From: CAMFKD01 sp964436955 | GTDB lineage: Bacteria; Chlamydiota; Chlamydiia; Chlamydiales; JAJFMA01 | Direction of reading: 5' to 3' | DNA length: 51,873 nucleotides | NCBI GenBank assembly: GCA_964436955.1 | Contig: CAYTFC010000011.1 | Location: 1 to 51,873, forward strand | Shown: one piece after another, positions 25,030 through 33,584 of the stretch | How positions within the stretch are numbered: position 1 is the stretch's first letter | Layout of the letters: each line of letters opens with the position of its first letter | Made by a program: the position numbers and the translations under genes | The notes under the pieces: generated by a model | What the model was told of the DNA's origin: nothing | What the model saw: the letters and a program-made list of their open reading frames with translations, nothing else | The model's database searches: none

Positions 25030-28000
25030 CTATTCCTGTATCTTATTGAAGTCCAATAGCTGCCCAAATAACGCCATCACTCGCTGCAATAAGGCTATTC
25101 GATTCTGTCTAACAGCTGCATCATCCGCCAGTATTTTGACTTCATCAAACAGCGTCGCCAATGGTTGCTGCAGCTGCGCCACCAAGCTATAGGCTTGACT
25201 ATACTGTTGCTTCGCCAACGCTTGTTTGAAATCGCCTTCCACTGCGCCTAAACTGCTATCCAAATCGATCTCGGCCTTCTCCTTCAACAACGTGGATGCA
25301 AAGGCTCCCATCTTTTGGCCGTCTAACTGACCTTTAGCGCGCTTAAAGACTTCGAAAAGTCCCAAAAACTTTGTATCGGTTGCGCGGAACTCATGCAAGG
25401 CTTTCACTCTACAAAAGGTGTCATAAACATCGCTTACGGCTTGCGCTAGGCTGGCTTCTATTTCATCCTTCTTCACGTCATATTCCAAGAACACTGTCTT
25501 TACTCGGCTGGTCACAAATGCCTCGACGTCCTTGAGCACTTCGTTTTTGCGGTTGTGATATTTTTCTGGAAAATGATCAAAACAGTTCCCAAATAGCTCT
25601 GGCAGGGAGATGCGGTAGCCTCCACGAATCAAAATCCTCACAATACCCAGCACCTGGCGTCTTAAGGCATACGGATCGCTGGACGATGTTGGCTTGAGTC
25701 CTACTGTAAAGCATCCCAAAATGTTGTCTATTTTGTCGGCTAGACTGACCAAAATGCCTGGGTCTGACGCTGGCAAGGAAGCGCCTTCGCCGCGCGGCAT
25801 CCAATGCTCCTCGATGGCTTGTGCGACTTCGGGAATTTCCTCTTGAGCGGTGGCGTAGTAGCGTCCAATGACTCCCTGAAGCTCTGGGAACTCTCCTACC
25901 ATAGCCGAAGCCAAATCTGCCTTACACAGCAAGGCCGCACGTTCCGCTTGCTTTAGGTCTCCTAAAGGCAGCATTTGATGCAGCATTTTGACGTGCTTTA
26001 GGATGCGTTCCACCTTTTCATAGACGGTTCCCAAATCCTTTTGGAAGGTTACCTGTTTGAGCTTGTCATTAAATTGCTCTAATGGAATTTTCAAATCGGT
26101 CGTATAGAGGAACGCTCCATCTTTCAGTCGCGCCGAAAGCACCTTTTGGTTACCTTGACGTATGGAATCTGTGGGCTGCGTATCCGCCGTAATGACGAAG
26201 ATGTTCTTGAGTTGTCCCTCATGAGTGGCGACTGGAAAGTACTTTTGGTGTTCGACCATTTCCGAAATCAGCACCTCTTTAGGTACCTTTAGGAAGCTTT
26301 CGTCGAAAGTGGCATACGTCAACGTTGGCCATTCCACAAGGTTTAGCACCTGCGAAATAACTTGTTCCTTGGACAAGAGTTTTGCATTGAGTTCGGTTTC
26401 TAATCCTGTCATTTGTAATTCGATGTCTGCCTTGCGATCGTCTGCATCGACGGCTACCATATGATCACGCAAAGTTTTCACATACATATCAGCATGAGTT
26501 ATGACGAACGTCCCTGGACAACGTTGACGATGTCCTTGGGATGTTTGCCCGCTTAGGACATCACCGACGGCAAATGGCAAAACTGTGTCATCAAAGAGTG
26601 CCAAAATCCAGCGCAGGGGCCGTGCATAGCTCAACTCACCATCGCCCCAACGCATGCGTTTAGGGAATTCTAAATCTGCGATGATTTTGGGTAGGGACTC
26701 TGCCAAAATTTTAGCTGTGCTACGACCTTCAGTTTTGGTAAAGGCAAAAAGGTATTGGTCACCTTTGAGCTCGCGAATTTCTATTTCCGGATCAGACTTG
26801 TCCAGAATGGCGTCATAGGAAGTGATCGATTTGCCAATCGATTTAAAAAAGCCTTCACAAGCTTTAGTGGGCTTTTTATCGGCATCGAAAGCACTGGATA
26901 GAGCCGGTCCGCGTCGCTCGGTCGTTTCGGCAGCCCGTCCTTTGGCTAATCCTGTGATAGCAACCGTTAGCCTGCGCGGAGTGCCGTATGCGCGCATGCT
27001 TTCGAACGCAATGCCTTCTTTCTTAAGTAGCTGCTCCAAAGCCTTTTGTAGGGCATTCATACCTTTTGGTACGAATGTTGCGGGAAGTTCTTCCGAACCG
27101 ACTTCTAATAGGAAATTGCCTTTGGCGTTTGGTTCCGCAACCAATAATTTTTCCGGAATCGCAGGAACCGTCGGAAGCGTCGCCGGTGGTAACGCATGCT
27201 TTAGTAGCGGAAATCCGAGCTTCTCGCGGCTTTCGACGTATACCTGAGCCACTTCACAAGCTAAATCCCGAATCCTTGCAATGTATCCCACGCGTTCGGT
27301 TACGGAAAAGTAGCGTCGCGCATCTAGCATATTAAAGGCATGGCTGGCCTTCATCACAAAGTCATAGGCTGGCAAGGGCAGTTTCTTTGCCAATAGTACT
27401 TTTGCTTCGCGCTCATAGTCCTGGAAATGGCGGAACCACATCTCGGTTGAAGCTTCTTCAAAATTGTAATGGCTCCATTCGATTTCGTTGCGGTGGTAGA
27501 TATCTCCGTAGGTAAACTGGTCATTCCATTGTAGATCGTAGACGTTATTTACCTTCTGCAGATACATGGCTAGTCTTTCTAAACCGATTGTGAGCTCACC
27601 TGTAATCGGTTTAAGTGTTTGGCCTCCGACGGCCTGAAAGTAGGTATATTGAGTGATCTCCATCCCATCAATCCACACTTCCCATCCCAATCCCCATGCG
27701 CCCAATGTAGGAGATTCCCAGTCGTCGTGAACGAAGCGGATGTCATGCTCCCGCAAATCCAGCCCCACCGCCTCAAGCGAACGCAAATAGAGATCCTGCA
27801 TGTTTGGCGGCGATGGCTTTAGAATAACCTGATATTGGAAATAATGCTGAAGACGGTTGGGATTATCGCCGTAGCGACCATCAGTCGGTCGTCGGCTAGG
27901 CTCAACATATGCGGCACGAAAAGGTTCAGGACCCAATGCCCGAAGGAAGGTCGCGGGGTTAAAGGTACCTGCGCCGACTTCAAGGTCATATCCCTGCAAA

Positions 28001-28065
28001 ATAGTGCATCCCTGAGCTTGCCAAAATTTTGAAAGTCGCTGAATTAGTTCCTGAAAAGTAATCAT
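25030..28065 (-). CDS. glyQS: glycyl-tRNA synthetase, fused alpha and beta subunits
   Basis: This enzyme charges tRNA-Gly. In most bacteria of this type GlyQ and GlyS are separate. Here one chain of 1011 residues holds the alpha catalytic part (about 1-290, opening MITFQELIQRLSKFWQAQGC and containing the GAGTFNPATFLR and SRRPTDGRYGDNPNR segments) and the beta part (about 315 onward, GNFLLEVGSEELPATFVPKG). Fusion is characteristic of Chlamydiota and a few other groups. The start is set at 28065, where AGGTGG precedes the ATG; a longer in-frame reading adds 21 unlikely residues. The gene stands alone. Confidence 0.95.
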   Translation of the reverse strand: MITFQELIQRLSKFWQAQGCTILQGYDLEVGAGTFNPATFLRALGPEPFRAAYVEPSRRPTDGRYGDNPNRLQHYFQYQVILKPSPPNMQDLYLRSLEAVGLDLREHDIRFVHDDWESPTLGAWGLGWEVWIDGMEITQYTYFQAVGGQTLKPITGELTIGLERLAMYLQKVNNVYDLQWNDQFTYGDIYHRNEIEWSHYNFEEASTEMWFRHFQDYEREAKVLLAKKLPLPAYDFVMKASHAFNMLDARRYFSVTERVGYIARIRDLACEVAQVYVESREKLGFPLLKHALPPATLPTVPAIPEKLLVAEPNAKGNFLLEVGSEELPATFVPKGMNALQKALEQLLKKEGIAFESMRAYGTPRRLTVAITGLAKGRAAETTERRGPALSSAFDADKKPTKACEGFFKSIGKSITSYDAILDKSDPEIEIRELKGDQYLFAFTKTEGRSTAKILAESLPKIIADLEFPKRMRWGDGELSYARPLRWILALFDDTVLPFAVGDVLSGQTSQGHRQRCPGTFVITHADMYVKTLRDHMVAVDADDRKADIELQMTGLETELNAKLLSKEQVISQVLNLVEWPTLTYATFDESFLKVPKEVLISEMVEHQKYFPVATHEGQLKNIFVITADTQPTDSIRQGNQKVLSARLKDGAFLYTTDLKIPLEQFNDKLKQVTFQKDLGTVYEKVERILKHVKMLHQMLPLGDLKQAERAALLCKADLASAMVGEFPELQGVIGRYYATAQEEIPEVAQAIEEHWMPRGEGASLPASDPGILVSLADKIDNILGCFTVGLKPTSSSDPYALRRQVLGIVRILIRGGYRISLPELFGNCFDHFPEKYHNRKNEVLKDVEAFVTSRVKTVFLEYDVKKDEIEASLAQAVSDVYDTFCRVKALHEFRATDTKFLGLFEVFKRAKGQLDGQKMGAFASTLLKEKAEIDLDSSLGAVEGDFKQALAKQQYSQAYSLVAQLQQPLATLFDEVKILADDAAVRQNRIALLQRVMALFGQLLDFNKIQE

Positions 28066-28213
28066 GTACCACCTAAAGCTCTGATGAAATAAGGAGGTGA
28101 GTGTAACGTTCCAGCGAATTTGACGCAAAAGGTCTTACGGTCCTCAATTTTGATTATAAAACATTTTTGATCTTTATTTTGAATTGTCATTTATTGCGTG
28201 CATTTGTTATCGT

Positions 28214-28219
28214 TATAAT
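28214..28219 (+). promoter_or_regulatory. TATAAT -10 box
   Basis: A perfect TATAAT lies 42 bases before the ATG at 28261, with a weak TTATTG at -35 distance (28191-28196, 17-base spacing). TTAGAGGA is the ribosome-binding site. Confidence 0.45.
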
Positions 28220-28260
28220 CCATTAAATCCATATTAACTGATAAATTAGAGGATACTAAC

Positions 28261-29589
28261 ATGTTAAATGAAGCGCAGATGCAAGTAGAAGTTAATCGAC
28301 CATGGAAGAGTGAAGGTTCCTGGTGGACTTCCCCCTTTAGAAATTCAGCAGCAATAGGAGCTACCATTGGAAGTCTAAGTGGATTAGCTGTAAGAGTTAT
28401 CCACAAGATCGATCCAACATTTAGCTCGAGCATCGAATGCAAGGCTGATTTTGGGAATAAAGTACTTGATATTTCGAATAATGTTATGCAAAGCGTTGTT
28501 AAGAATATTGCCGTTGCGATGCCATTAGTGTTTCAAGTTGGGCCGTTGTTTACTACGCCCATTGTCTGTGGATTGTGGAGTTGGAATAGAGACGTAAGCA
28601 AGGCCAAAACTCAACTCCAAAAGCGAGATTTTCAAAACAAATTTGAAGATTCGCTAACGAAGTTGCCTTTTCAATTACCTGATAGGCATCCAGTTCTCCA
28701 GGCGAATAGGAGAAAGACCAAGAATGAAAACAATTTAATAAGGCTGCGGGATAAAGAAATAAAAGACATCAAAAACGGAAAAATTGCGGATTTGAGAAAT
28801 AAATTTATTAACCTTATCACAAGCGGATCGGGTCATCAGGCTGGTTTAGTTTATGCGGGTTTTAACGAGGAGGAGAAGCGCCTTGTTGACCGTTGTGCAT
28901 TTTTAAAAGACGTTGTTAATGTTCAGTTAGCTGGAAAAAATACGTTGATTGAGCGCATTAATTACGCATCAGGTAAAGAATCGACTAAGCAATTTTCTCT
29001 TCCTTGGAGGAAAGTGGCTTTAGCTGTTTCCATCCCCCTTGTGGCGTTCGGCACAGCTTTAGTTCAAGGTTCCTATAAAAAAATTTTTGCAGATCTGACC
29101 AGTGGTGCCATGAACTTGGCAGCAACGCAATTACCTGAAGGCTTATACCAGTCTCTCTCATATGCGGGATGGATGCCGATTTGGATACAGTCTGCAGATC
29201 CTTCCGGTCATATTATGATGCAAATTTCATGTGCTGTGGCAGGAGCCATCGCCATCAACGCCGCCTCCACAAGTAGGATGGCCAAGACAGCGTTTGCAAC
29301 GACAATTGTTTCCTTGGGCATAGCAGTAGGTAATGCTGTGTCGCTTGCAAAAACTTCCTATATTTGCCATACATTCGTTGAAGTCCTAGATGGCTTTAAG
29401 TGGGCAGGATGGGTTATTACAGCAACATGGGCAACTACTAGATTAGTGGAAAAATTTGCTGGAAGAAAAATTGAAAATATGGGCAAATCTTTTGGCAGCT
29501 GGATCAAAGCTAATTTTGATCGTTCTGGAGTTGTGCACCAACCAGTTAACTTAGCGAAATTGCAGAAACCAGCAGCAGTAGCAGTTTAG
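28261..29589 (+). CDS. large hydrophobic protein of unknown function
   Basis: The 442-residue protein has hydrophobic regions at about 32-50, 78-105, a bilobed pair after WRKVALAVSIPLVAFG (about 250-275), and several helices between 320 and 390. A strongly charged middle section of about 110 residues (about 113-235) is rich in Lys, Arg and Glu. No family was recognised. The general layout and the basic motif leading into the central hydrophobic pair resemble the protein at 11054-12436, which may be a distant relative. Its own promoter and a downstream terminator make it a single-gene unit. Confidence 0.7.
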   Translation: MLNEAQMQVEVNRPWKSEGSWWTSPFRNSAAIGATIGSLSGLAVRVIHKIDPTFSSSIECKADFGNKVLDISNNVMQSVVKNIAVAMPLVFQVGPLFTTPIVCGLWSWNRDVSKAKTQLQKRDFQNKFEDSLTKLPFQLPDRHPVLQANRRKTKNENNLIRLRDKEIKDIKNGKIADLRNKFINLITSGSGHQAGLVYAGFNEEEKRLVDRCAFLKDVVNVQLAGKNTLIERINYASGKESTKQFSLPWRKVALAVSIPLVAFGTALVQGSYKKIFADLTSGAMNLAATQLPEGLYQSLSYAGWMPIWIQSADPSGHIMMQISCAVAGAIAINAASTSRMAKTAFATTIVSLGIAVGNAVSLAKTSYICHTFVEVLDGFKWAGWVITATWATTRLVEKFAGRKIENMGKSFGSWIKANFDRSGVVHQPVNLAKLQKPAAVAV

Positions 29590-29662
29590 CCCGGCCGCTG
29601 AAAAGAGAAAAAGATAATTGCTATGGGGTAAGTATCACCGCATATTCTTTATTTTGTCTTAA

Positions 29663-29710
29663 CCCCTCTCGTATATCGTAGTGCTTCGATAAACGAGAGG
29701 GGATTTTTTT
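29663..29710 (+). terminator. rho-independent terminator
   Basis: A stem of CCCCTCTCGT with ACGAGAGGGG (29663-29672, 29693-29702), extended by TATCG/CGATA inside the loop, is followed by seven T. It is 73 bases after the stop of the gene at 28261 and immediately before a possible GTG start at 29711. Confidence 0.75.
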
Positions 29711-29917
29711 GTGTATCATCTACTTATGGGAACAGCGGTACAAGACGCTAATAGAATAGCTGACAAGTATTTGGACCGTCGTCATGATCATATGATGGCG
29801 AAGGCATACGATTTAACCTGTCATGCGGCAGGACTTGTTTTTGCAGTTTTCCGTTTGGCGATAGAAGTATTTGCAGAGGGAGTTTGGGAGGTACACAAGA
29901 AGCGGAGAAGGCCGTAG
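29711..29917 (+). CDS. very small hypothetical protein
   Basis: The reading has 68 residues from GTG 29711, or 63 from ATG 29726, with a hydrophobic stretch CHAAGLVFAVFRLAIEVFAE and a very basic end. No clear ribosome-binding site is seen and the GTG abuts a terminator. It could be a small membrane peptide or a remnant of a hydrophobic-family gene. Evidence is weak. Confidence 0.3.
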   Translation: MYHLLMGTAVQDANRIADKYLDRRHDHMMAKAYDLTCHAAGLVFAVFRLAIEVFAEGVWEVHKKRRRP

Positions 29918-29945
29918 TAATAGGCTTCAGTTAAGTTGGTCTTAA

Positions 29946-30495
29946 AATAAGGATTCCCGATCCCCACTAATCATCCCAATAACATCCTAATCGTGCCCGT
30001 TAAGCTAAGGAAAGTAAGAGACAAGGGACCAAAAGGACTTTGGAAAGTAATTGATAATAAGCCGCAAAGCGGCTAATAACGCCACAAAAGTGGCGTGATG
30101 TAATTAGCCATGGGTAAGACCTCGAAGAGGTCGCGACCCATGGAAAGTGCGAGAAGAACTCGAACCCCGACGGGGGTTCAATATCGCCCACAATATGTTT
30201 TAGATGAGATTTTAAGAATATTGAACCCCGTTCGGGGTTCAGGAATTTATTGCCATTACCATGGGTTGCGACCTCTTTCGAGGTCTGACCCATGGCTATT
30301 ATTTTTTAACCCCTTTAGGGGTTTTAGCCGCTTTGCGGCTAATAATCAACCACATAAATAATAAATAATTTTATTGTCACCTATGCAATTGCCTCCTTTG
30401 GTCTCTTGTCTCTTACTTTCCTTAGCTTAACGCGTATGGGCGCGGGCACGATTAGGATGTTATTGGGATGATTAGTGGGGATCGGGAATCCTTAT
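29946..30495. repeat. long nested palindromic element
   Basis: The outer arms (about 29946-30031 and 30398-30495) are almost exact reverse complements over roughly 85 bases, apart from an insertion near 30433. Inside lie smaller palindromes in mirror order: AGCCGCAAAGCGGCT, a CGCCAC/GTGGCG hairpin, CCATGGGT..ACCCATGG with an AGACCTCGAAGAGGTC core, GAACCCC..GGGGTTC twice, then CCATGGGT..ACCCATGG, AACCCC..GGGGTT and AGCCGCTTTGCGGCT. It codes for nothing. It ends immediately before the acyl-CoA synthetase gene. Related pieces are at 1795-1885, 6246-6322 and 40140-40180. Confidence 0.8.
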
Positions 30496-30519
30496 CTTGG
30501 CTTTGCGCGGAATTCTCGG

Positions 30520-32304
30520 ATGCGCTATGTCAAGAATATGAAGCAATTTTCCACATATGCCGATGTCCTCGAGCACATACGCCTAACCTATTCTAATTCT
30601 ATGGCGTTAAACTATTTGGATAGCCATGGCAAATGGCTGTCTGAATCGTCGCAGTCATTTGTGGAAAAGGTGCGTTGTGTGGCGCTAGCATTGGTCCAGC
30701 GAGGTCTCCAACGCGGGGATCGCATAGGCATCATGGCCAAGCCATGCCCTGGTTGGACGATCGCAGATTATGCCATTGTCATTGCAGGCGGAATTACGGT
30801 TCCTTTGTTTGGCAATGTGTCGCCCGAAAACTTGCTATATGAGGTTGAGCAAACGGGTGTTAAGACGCTCTTTGTCGAAGGCGAAGCGGAGTGGATCAAG
30901 CTCAATAAACACCGAGATTTATTCGATTTGGTGATTAGTTTTGCAGATCACTCACCCGATGAGAAAGCAATCCTAATGTCGCACTTACTCGCCGACGGTA
31001 AAGCGTTTGATGCGCTTAATCCCCAATATTACAACGACTTACTGCAACAAGCCCATCCGGATAGCGTGGCAAGTATCATTTACACCAGCGGAAGCACGGG
31101 AAAACCCAAGGGTGTGCAGCAAACGCAGTCTAATCTGGTGAGCATGATTCATCAAGATCCTTTTAGGTGGGATGTCTTGCATGACCGTTATCTCAGTTTT
31201 CTGCCATTAGCCCATATTTTTGCGCGCTGTTTGAATAACATCATGGTCGCGCATGGCGTGAGTATCTACTATCTGGAGGATCCACGTTCGCTGATACAAT
31301 TCACTCACTATGTAAAACCCACCATTTTAGTGCTTGTTCCACGGTTATTGGAAAAGCTGCGCAACAAGATCATCAACAGGATTCGTGATTCAGGATATAT
31401 TCTTAGCCATGTTGGTGCTTGGGCATTGCGTTTAGCCGAATCCAAAAGTACCTCTAAGTGGACATATATTCAGCGCTGGTTTGCCGATAAATTGATCTAC
31501 AAGGCATTCCGCAAGGCTTTGGGAGGTAATGTAAGAGTCATTATTTCGGGTGGAGCTAAACTCAACGCGCATCTTAACCAGTTTTTCCTAAATATGGGCT
31601 TTCCGATTTACGAGGGCTGGGGAATGACTGAAGGCTGCCCCTTAACCTGCAATAACACGGAACATCGTAAGGTAGGTACAGTTGGTCCCGCGCTTGATCA
31701 AGTTGAAATCACTGTGAAGCAAGATGGAGAGCTCCTTGTGCGCGCTCCCAACGTGATGAAAGGTTACTACAAAGACCCTCATGCGACATCACAAGTCTTG
31801 GATGCTGAGGGTTGGTTGCACACAGGCGATCAAGGGGTTGTTGATTCTGAGGGCTTTGTTACTATCAAGGGACGTATCAAAGAGCTCTTTAAAACATCTA
31901 CCGGCGAATGGGTGGCACCAGTTCCCATTGAACACGAGCTAGAAAAGCTATCCGTGGTTGATCATGCACTAGTGATTGCGGAAGAGCGACCCTTTTGTAC
32001 CGCACTTCTTTTTCCTGATTTCGAAGTGCTACATGGTATTAAGGAAGATTTGGGAATGACAGAACTTAGCGATCCAGACTTTCTAAACTCCTCCAGGGTA
32101 CGCGAGCTTGTTTTAGCTCACATCCATGAGATGAATCATCACGTTAACCATTGGGAAGAGGTCCATGACTACCGTTTTGTTCTAACGTCACTAACGGTTG
32201 AAAATGGAGACCTAACGCCCACTCTTAAAGTGCGTCGTAGTGTCGTGACGCAAAAGTTTCAAAAGCTGATCGATTCTATGTACCAGCGGGAGGTTAAGTT
32301 ATGA
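30520..32304 (+). CDS. long-chain acyl-CoA synthetase (AMP-forming)
   Basis: It activates fatty acids to acyl-CoA using ATP. About 594 residues carry the ANL motifs: the P-loop IIYTSGSTGKPKGV, YEGWGMTEG, and GWLHTGDQG with IKGRIKELFKTSTGEWVAP near the C-terminus. The start is uncertain: ATG 30520 and 30538 are both in frame, with no good ribosome-binding site for either. An in-frame GTG at 30475 lies inside the palindrome arm and is unlikely. It is first in an operon; its stop overlaps the thiolase start (ATGA) at 32301. It is a FadD-type enzyme by context. Confidence 0.9.
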   Translation: MRYVKNMKQFSTYADVLEHIRLTYSNSMALNYLDSHGKWLSESSQSFVEKVRCVALALVQRGLQRGDRIGIMAKPCPGWTIADYAIVIAGGITVPLFGNVSPENLLYEVEQTGVKTLFVEGEAEWIKLNKHRDLFDLVISFADHSPDEKAILMSHLLADGKAFDALNPQYYNDLLQQAHPDSVASIIYTSGSTGKPKGVQQTQSNLVSMIHQDPFRWDVLHDRYLSFLPLAHIFARCLNNIMVAHGVSIYYLEDPRSLIQFTHYVKPTILVLVPRLLEKLRNKIINRIRDSGYILSHVGAWALRLAESKSTSKWTYIQRWFADKLIYKAFRKALGGNVRVIISGGAKLNAHLNQFFLNMGFPIYEGWGMTEGCPLTCNNTEHRKVGTVGPALDQVEITVKQDGELLVRAPNVMKGYYKDPHATSQVLDAEGWLHTGDQGVVDSEGFVTIKGRIKELFKTSTGEWVAPVPIEHELEKLSVVDHALVIAEERPFCTALLFPDFEVLHGIKEDLGMTELSDPDFLNSSRVRELVLAHIHEMNHHVNHWEEVHDYRFVLTSLTVENGDLTPTLKVRRSVVTQKFQKLIDSMYQREVKL

Positions 32305-33584
32305 GCGACCGTATAGCTGTCGTCTCGGGCGTGCGCACTCCATTTTGTAAGTCGGGCGGCGTCTTAGCTGACTACGAAGCTGATGACTTAGGTGCTTTTG
32401 CCATTCAGGAGGCTGTAGCGCGTTCCGGATTAAGGCCCGAAGATGTAGATGAAGTGGTTATTGGCAACGTCATTACTCCTCCCCAATCAGCAAATCCAGC
32501 CCGCGTGGCAGCCGTCAAAGCCGGATTGCCAATCACCACCTCTGCCATCACTGTTAGCCGTAATTGCGCGTCAGGTTTAGAGGCCATCGCTATCGCATGC
32601 GACAAAATACGCTTGGGTCACGCCAAGATCGTGGTCGCAGGAGGAATGGAGTCTATGAGCCATTTTCCGCTGCTTTTTTCCGAACGCATGCGCAAGTTTT
32701 TGATGGGAGTGAAGAAGTCCAAAGGATTTTGGCAGCGCTTAGTGGCTTGGACAAAAGTGCGTCCCTCGCTCTTTGTGCCCGAAATGCCAGGCTTAACAGA
32801 TCCGCTTTGCGGTCTAAATATGGGCCAAACAGCTGAAGTCCTCGTGCGCGAATTTTCTATCGCACGTGAAGACCAGGATAAATTTGCCCTACAAAGTCAA
32901 CAACGTGCCGCCAGAGCAAAAGCAGGGGGGCGTCTTGCCGAAGAAATCGTTCCCATTCCGCTGCCGCCAAAGTTCGATAAACTTCAGGAAAGTGATGATG
33001 GCATTCGTGATGATCAGACGATCCAGGCCTTAGAATCCCTAAAACCTGCATTTGACCGCTTAGCAGGAACGGTAACCGCCGGAACCGCTAGCCAGGTGAC
33101 CGATGGCGCGGCTGCACTGGTATTGATGAGCGAGGCCGAGGCCAAAGCGCGGGGCATAAAACCCATGGGATATATCACGGCATACGCGTCTACAGGATTA
33201 GCTCCTTCTCGCATGGGCTTAGGACCCGCTTACGCGACATCAAAGTTATTGAGTCTTACCGGTATGAATTTAGAAGATTTTGACCTTATCGAAATCAATG
33301 AGGCGTTTGCCGCGCAAGTGCTCTCAGCTGTCAATGCGATGGCATCCGATGCATTTGCTCAGAAAGAATTAGGAAGAACATCTGCTCTAGGAAGCATCGA
33401 TCTAGAACGGCTCAACGTCAATGGTGGCGCCCTTGCGCTAGGACATCCCTTAGGGGCTTCGGGCACCCGCATGGTTCTGACATTGCTAAAAGAGCTGCAT
33501 CGTCGCGGTAGAACAAAAGGGTTAGCGACCCTATGTGTCGGTGGCGGCCAGGGCCAAGCGATGGCGGTGGAGGTGGTAGAATGA
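32301..33584 (+). CDS. fadI: acetyl-CoA acyltransferase (thiolase), FadI-like
   Basis: It carries out the thiolytic last step of beta-oxidation. The 427-residue protein has the acyl-acceptor cysteine in SRNCASGLEAIA (about residues 91-102), GGMESMSHFP, the NEAFAAQ motif, the histidine in ALGHPLGASGTR, and the second cysteine in CVGGGQGQAM. Its length and motifs fit the trifunctional FadI group better than short biosynthetic thiolases. GGGAGG precedes the ATG. Both ends overlap its neighbours by four bases. Confidence 0.92.
   Translation: MSDRIAVVSGVRTPFCKSGGVLADYEADDLGAFAIQEAVARSGLRPEDVDEVVIGNVITPPQSANPARVAAVKAGLPITTSAITVSRNCASGLEAIAIACDKIRLGHAKIVVAGGMESMSHFPLLFSERMRKFLMGVKKSKGFWQRLVAWTKVRPSLFVPEMPGLTDPLCGLNMGQTAEVLVREFSIAREDQDKFALQSQQRAARAKAGGRLAEEIVPIPLPPKFDKLQESDDGIRDDQTIQALESLKPAFDRLAGTVTAGTASQVTDGAAALVLMSEAEAKARGIKPMGYITAYASTGLAPSRMGLGPAYATSKLLSLTGMNLEDFDLIEINEAFAAQVLSAVNAMASDAFAQKELGRTSALGSIDLERLNVNGGALALGHPLGASGTRMVLTLLKELHRRGRTKGLATLCVGGGQGQAMAVEVVE

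Noticed and set aside
28066..28128. N-terminal extension of glycyl-tRNA synthetase
   Set aside because: The family starts at MITFQELIQRL; the AGGTGG site supports 28065.
33533..33580. N-terminal extension of the FadJ-like protein
   Set aside because: It overlaps the thiolase gene; ATG 33581 forms the usual four-base overlap.
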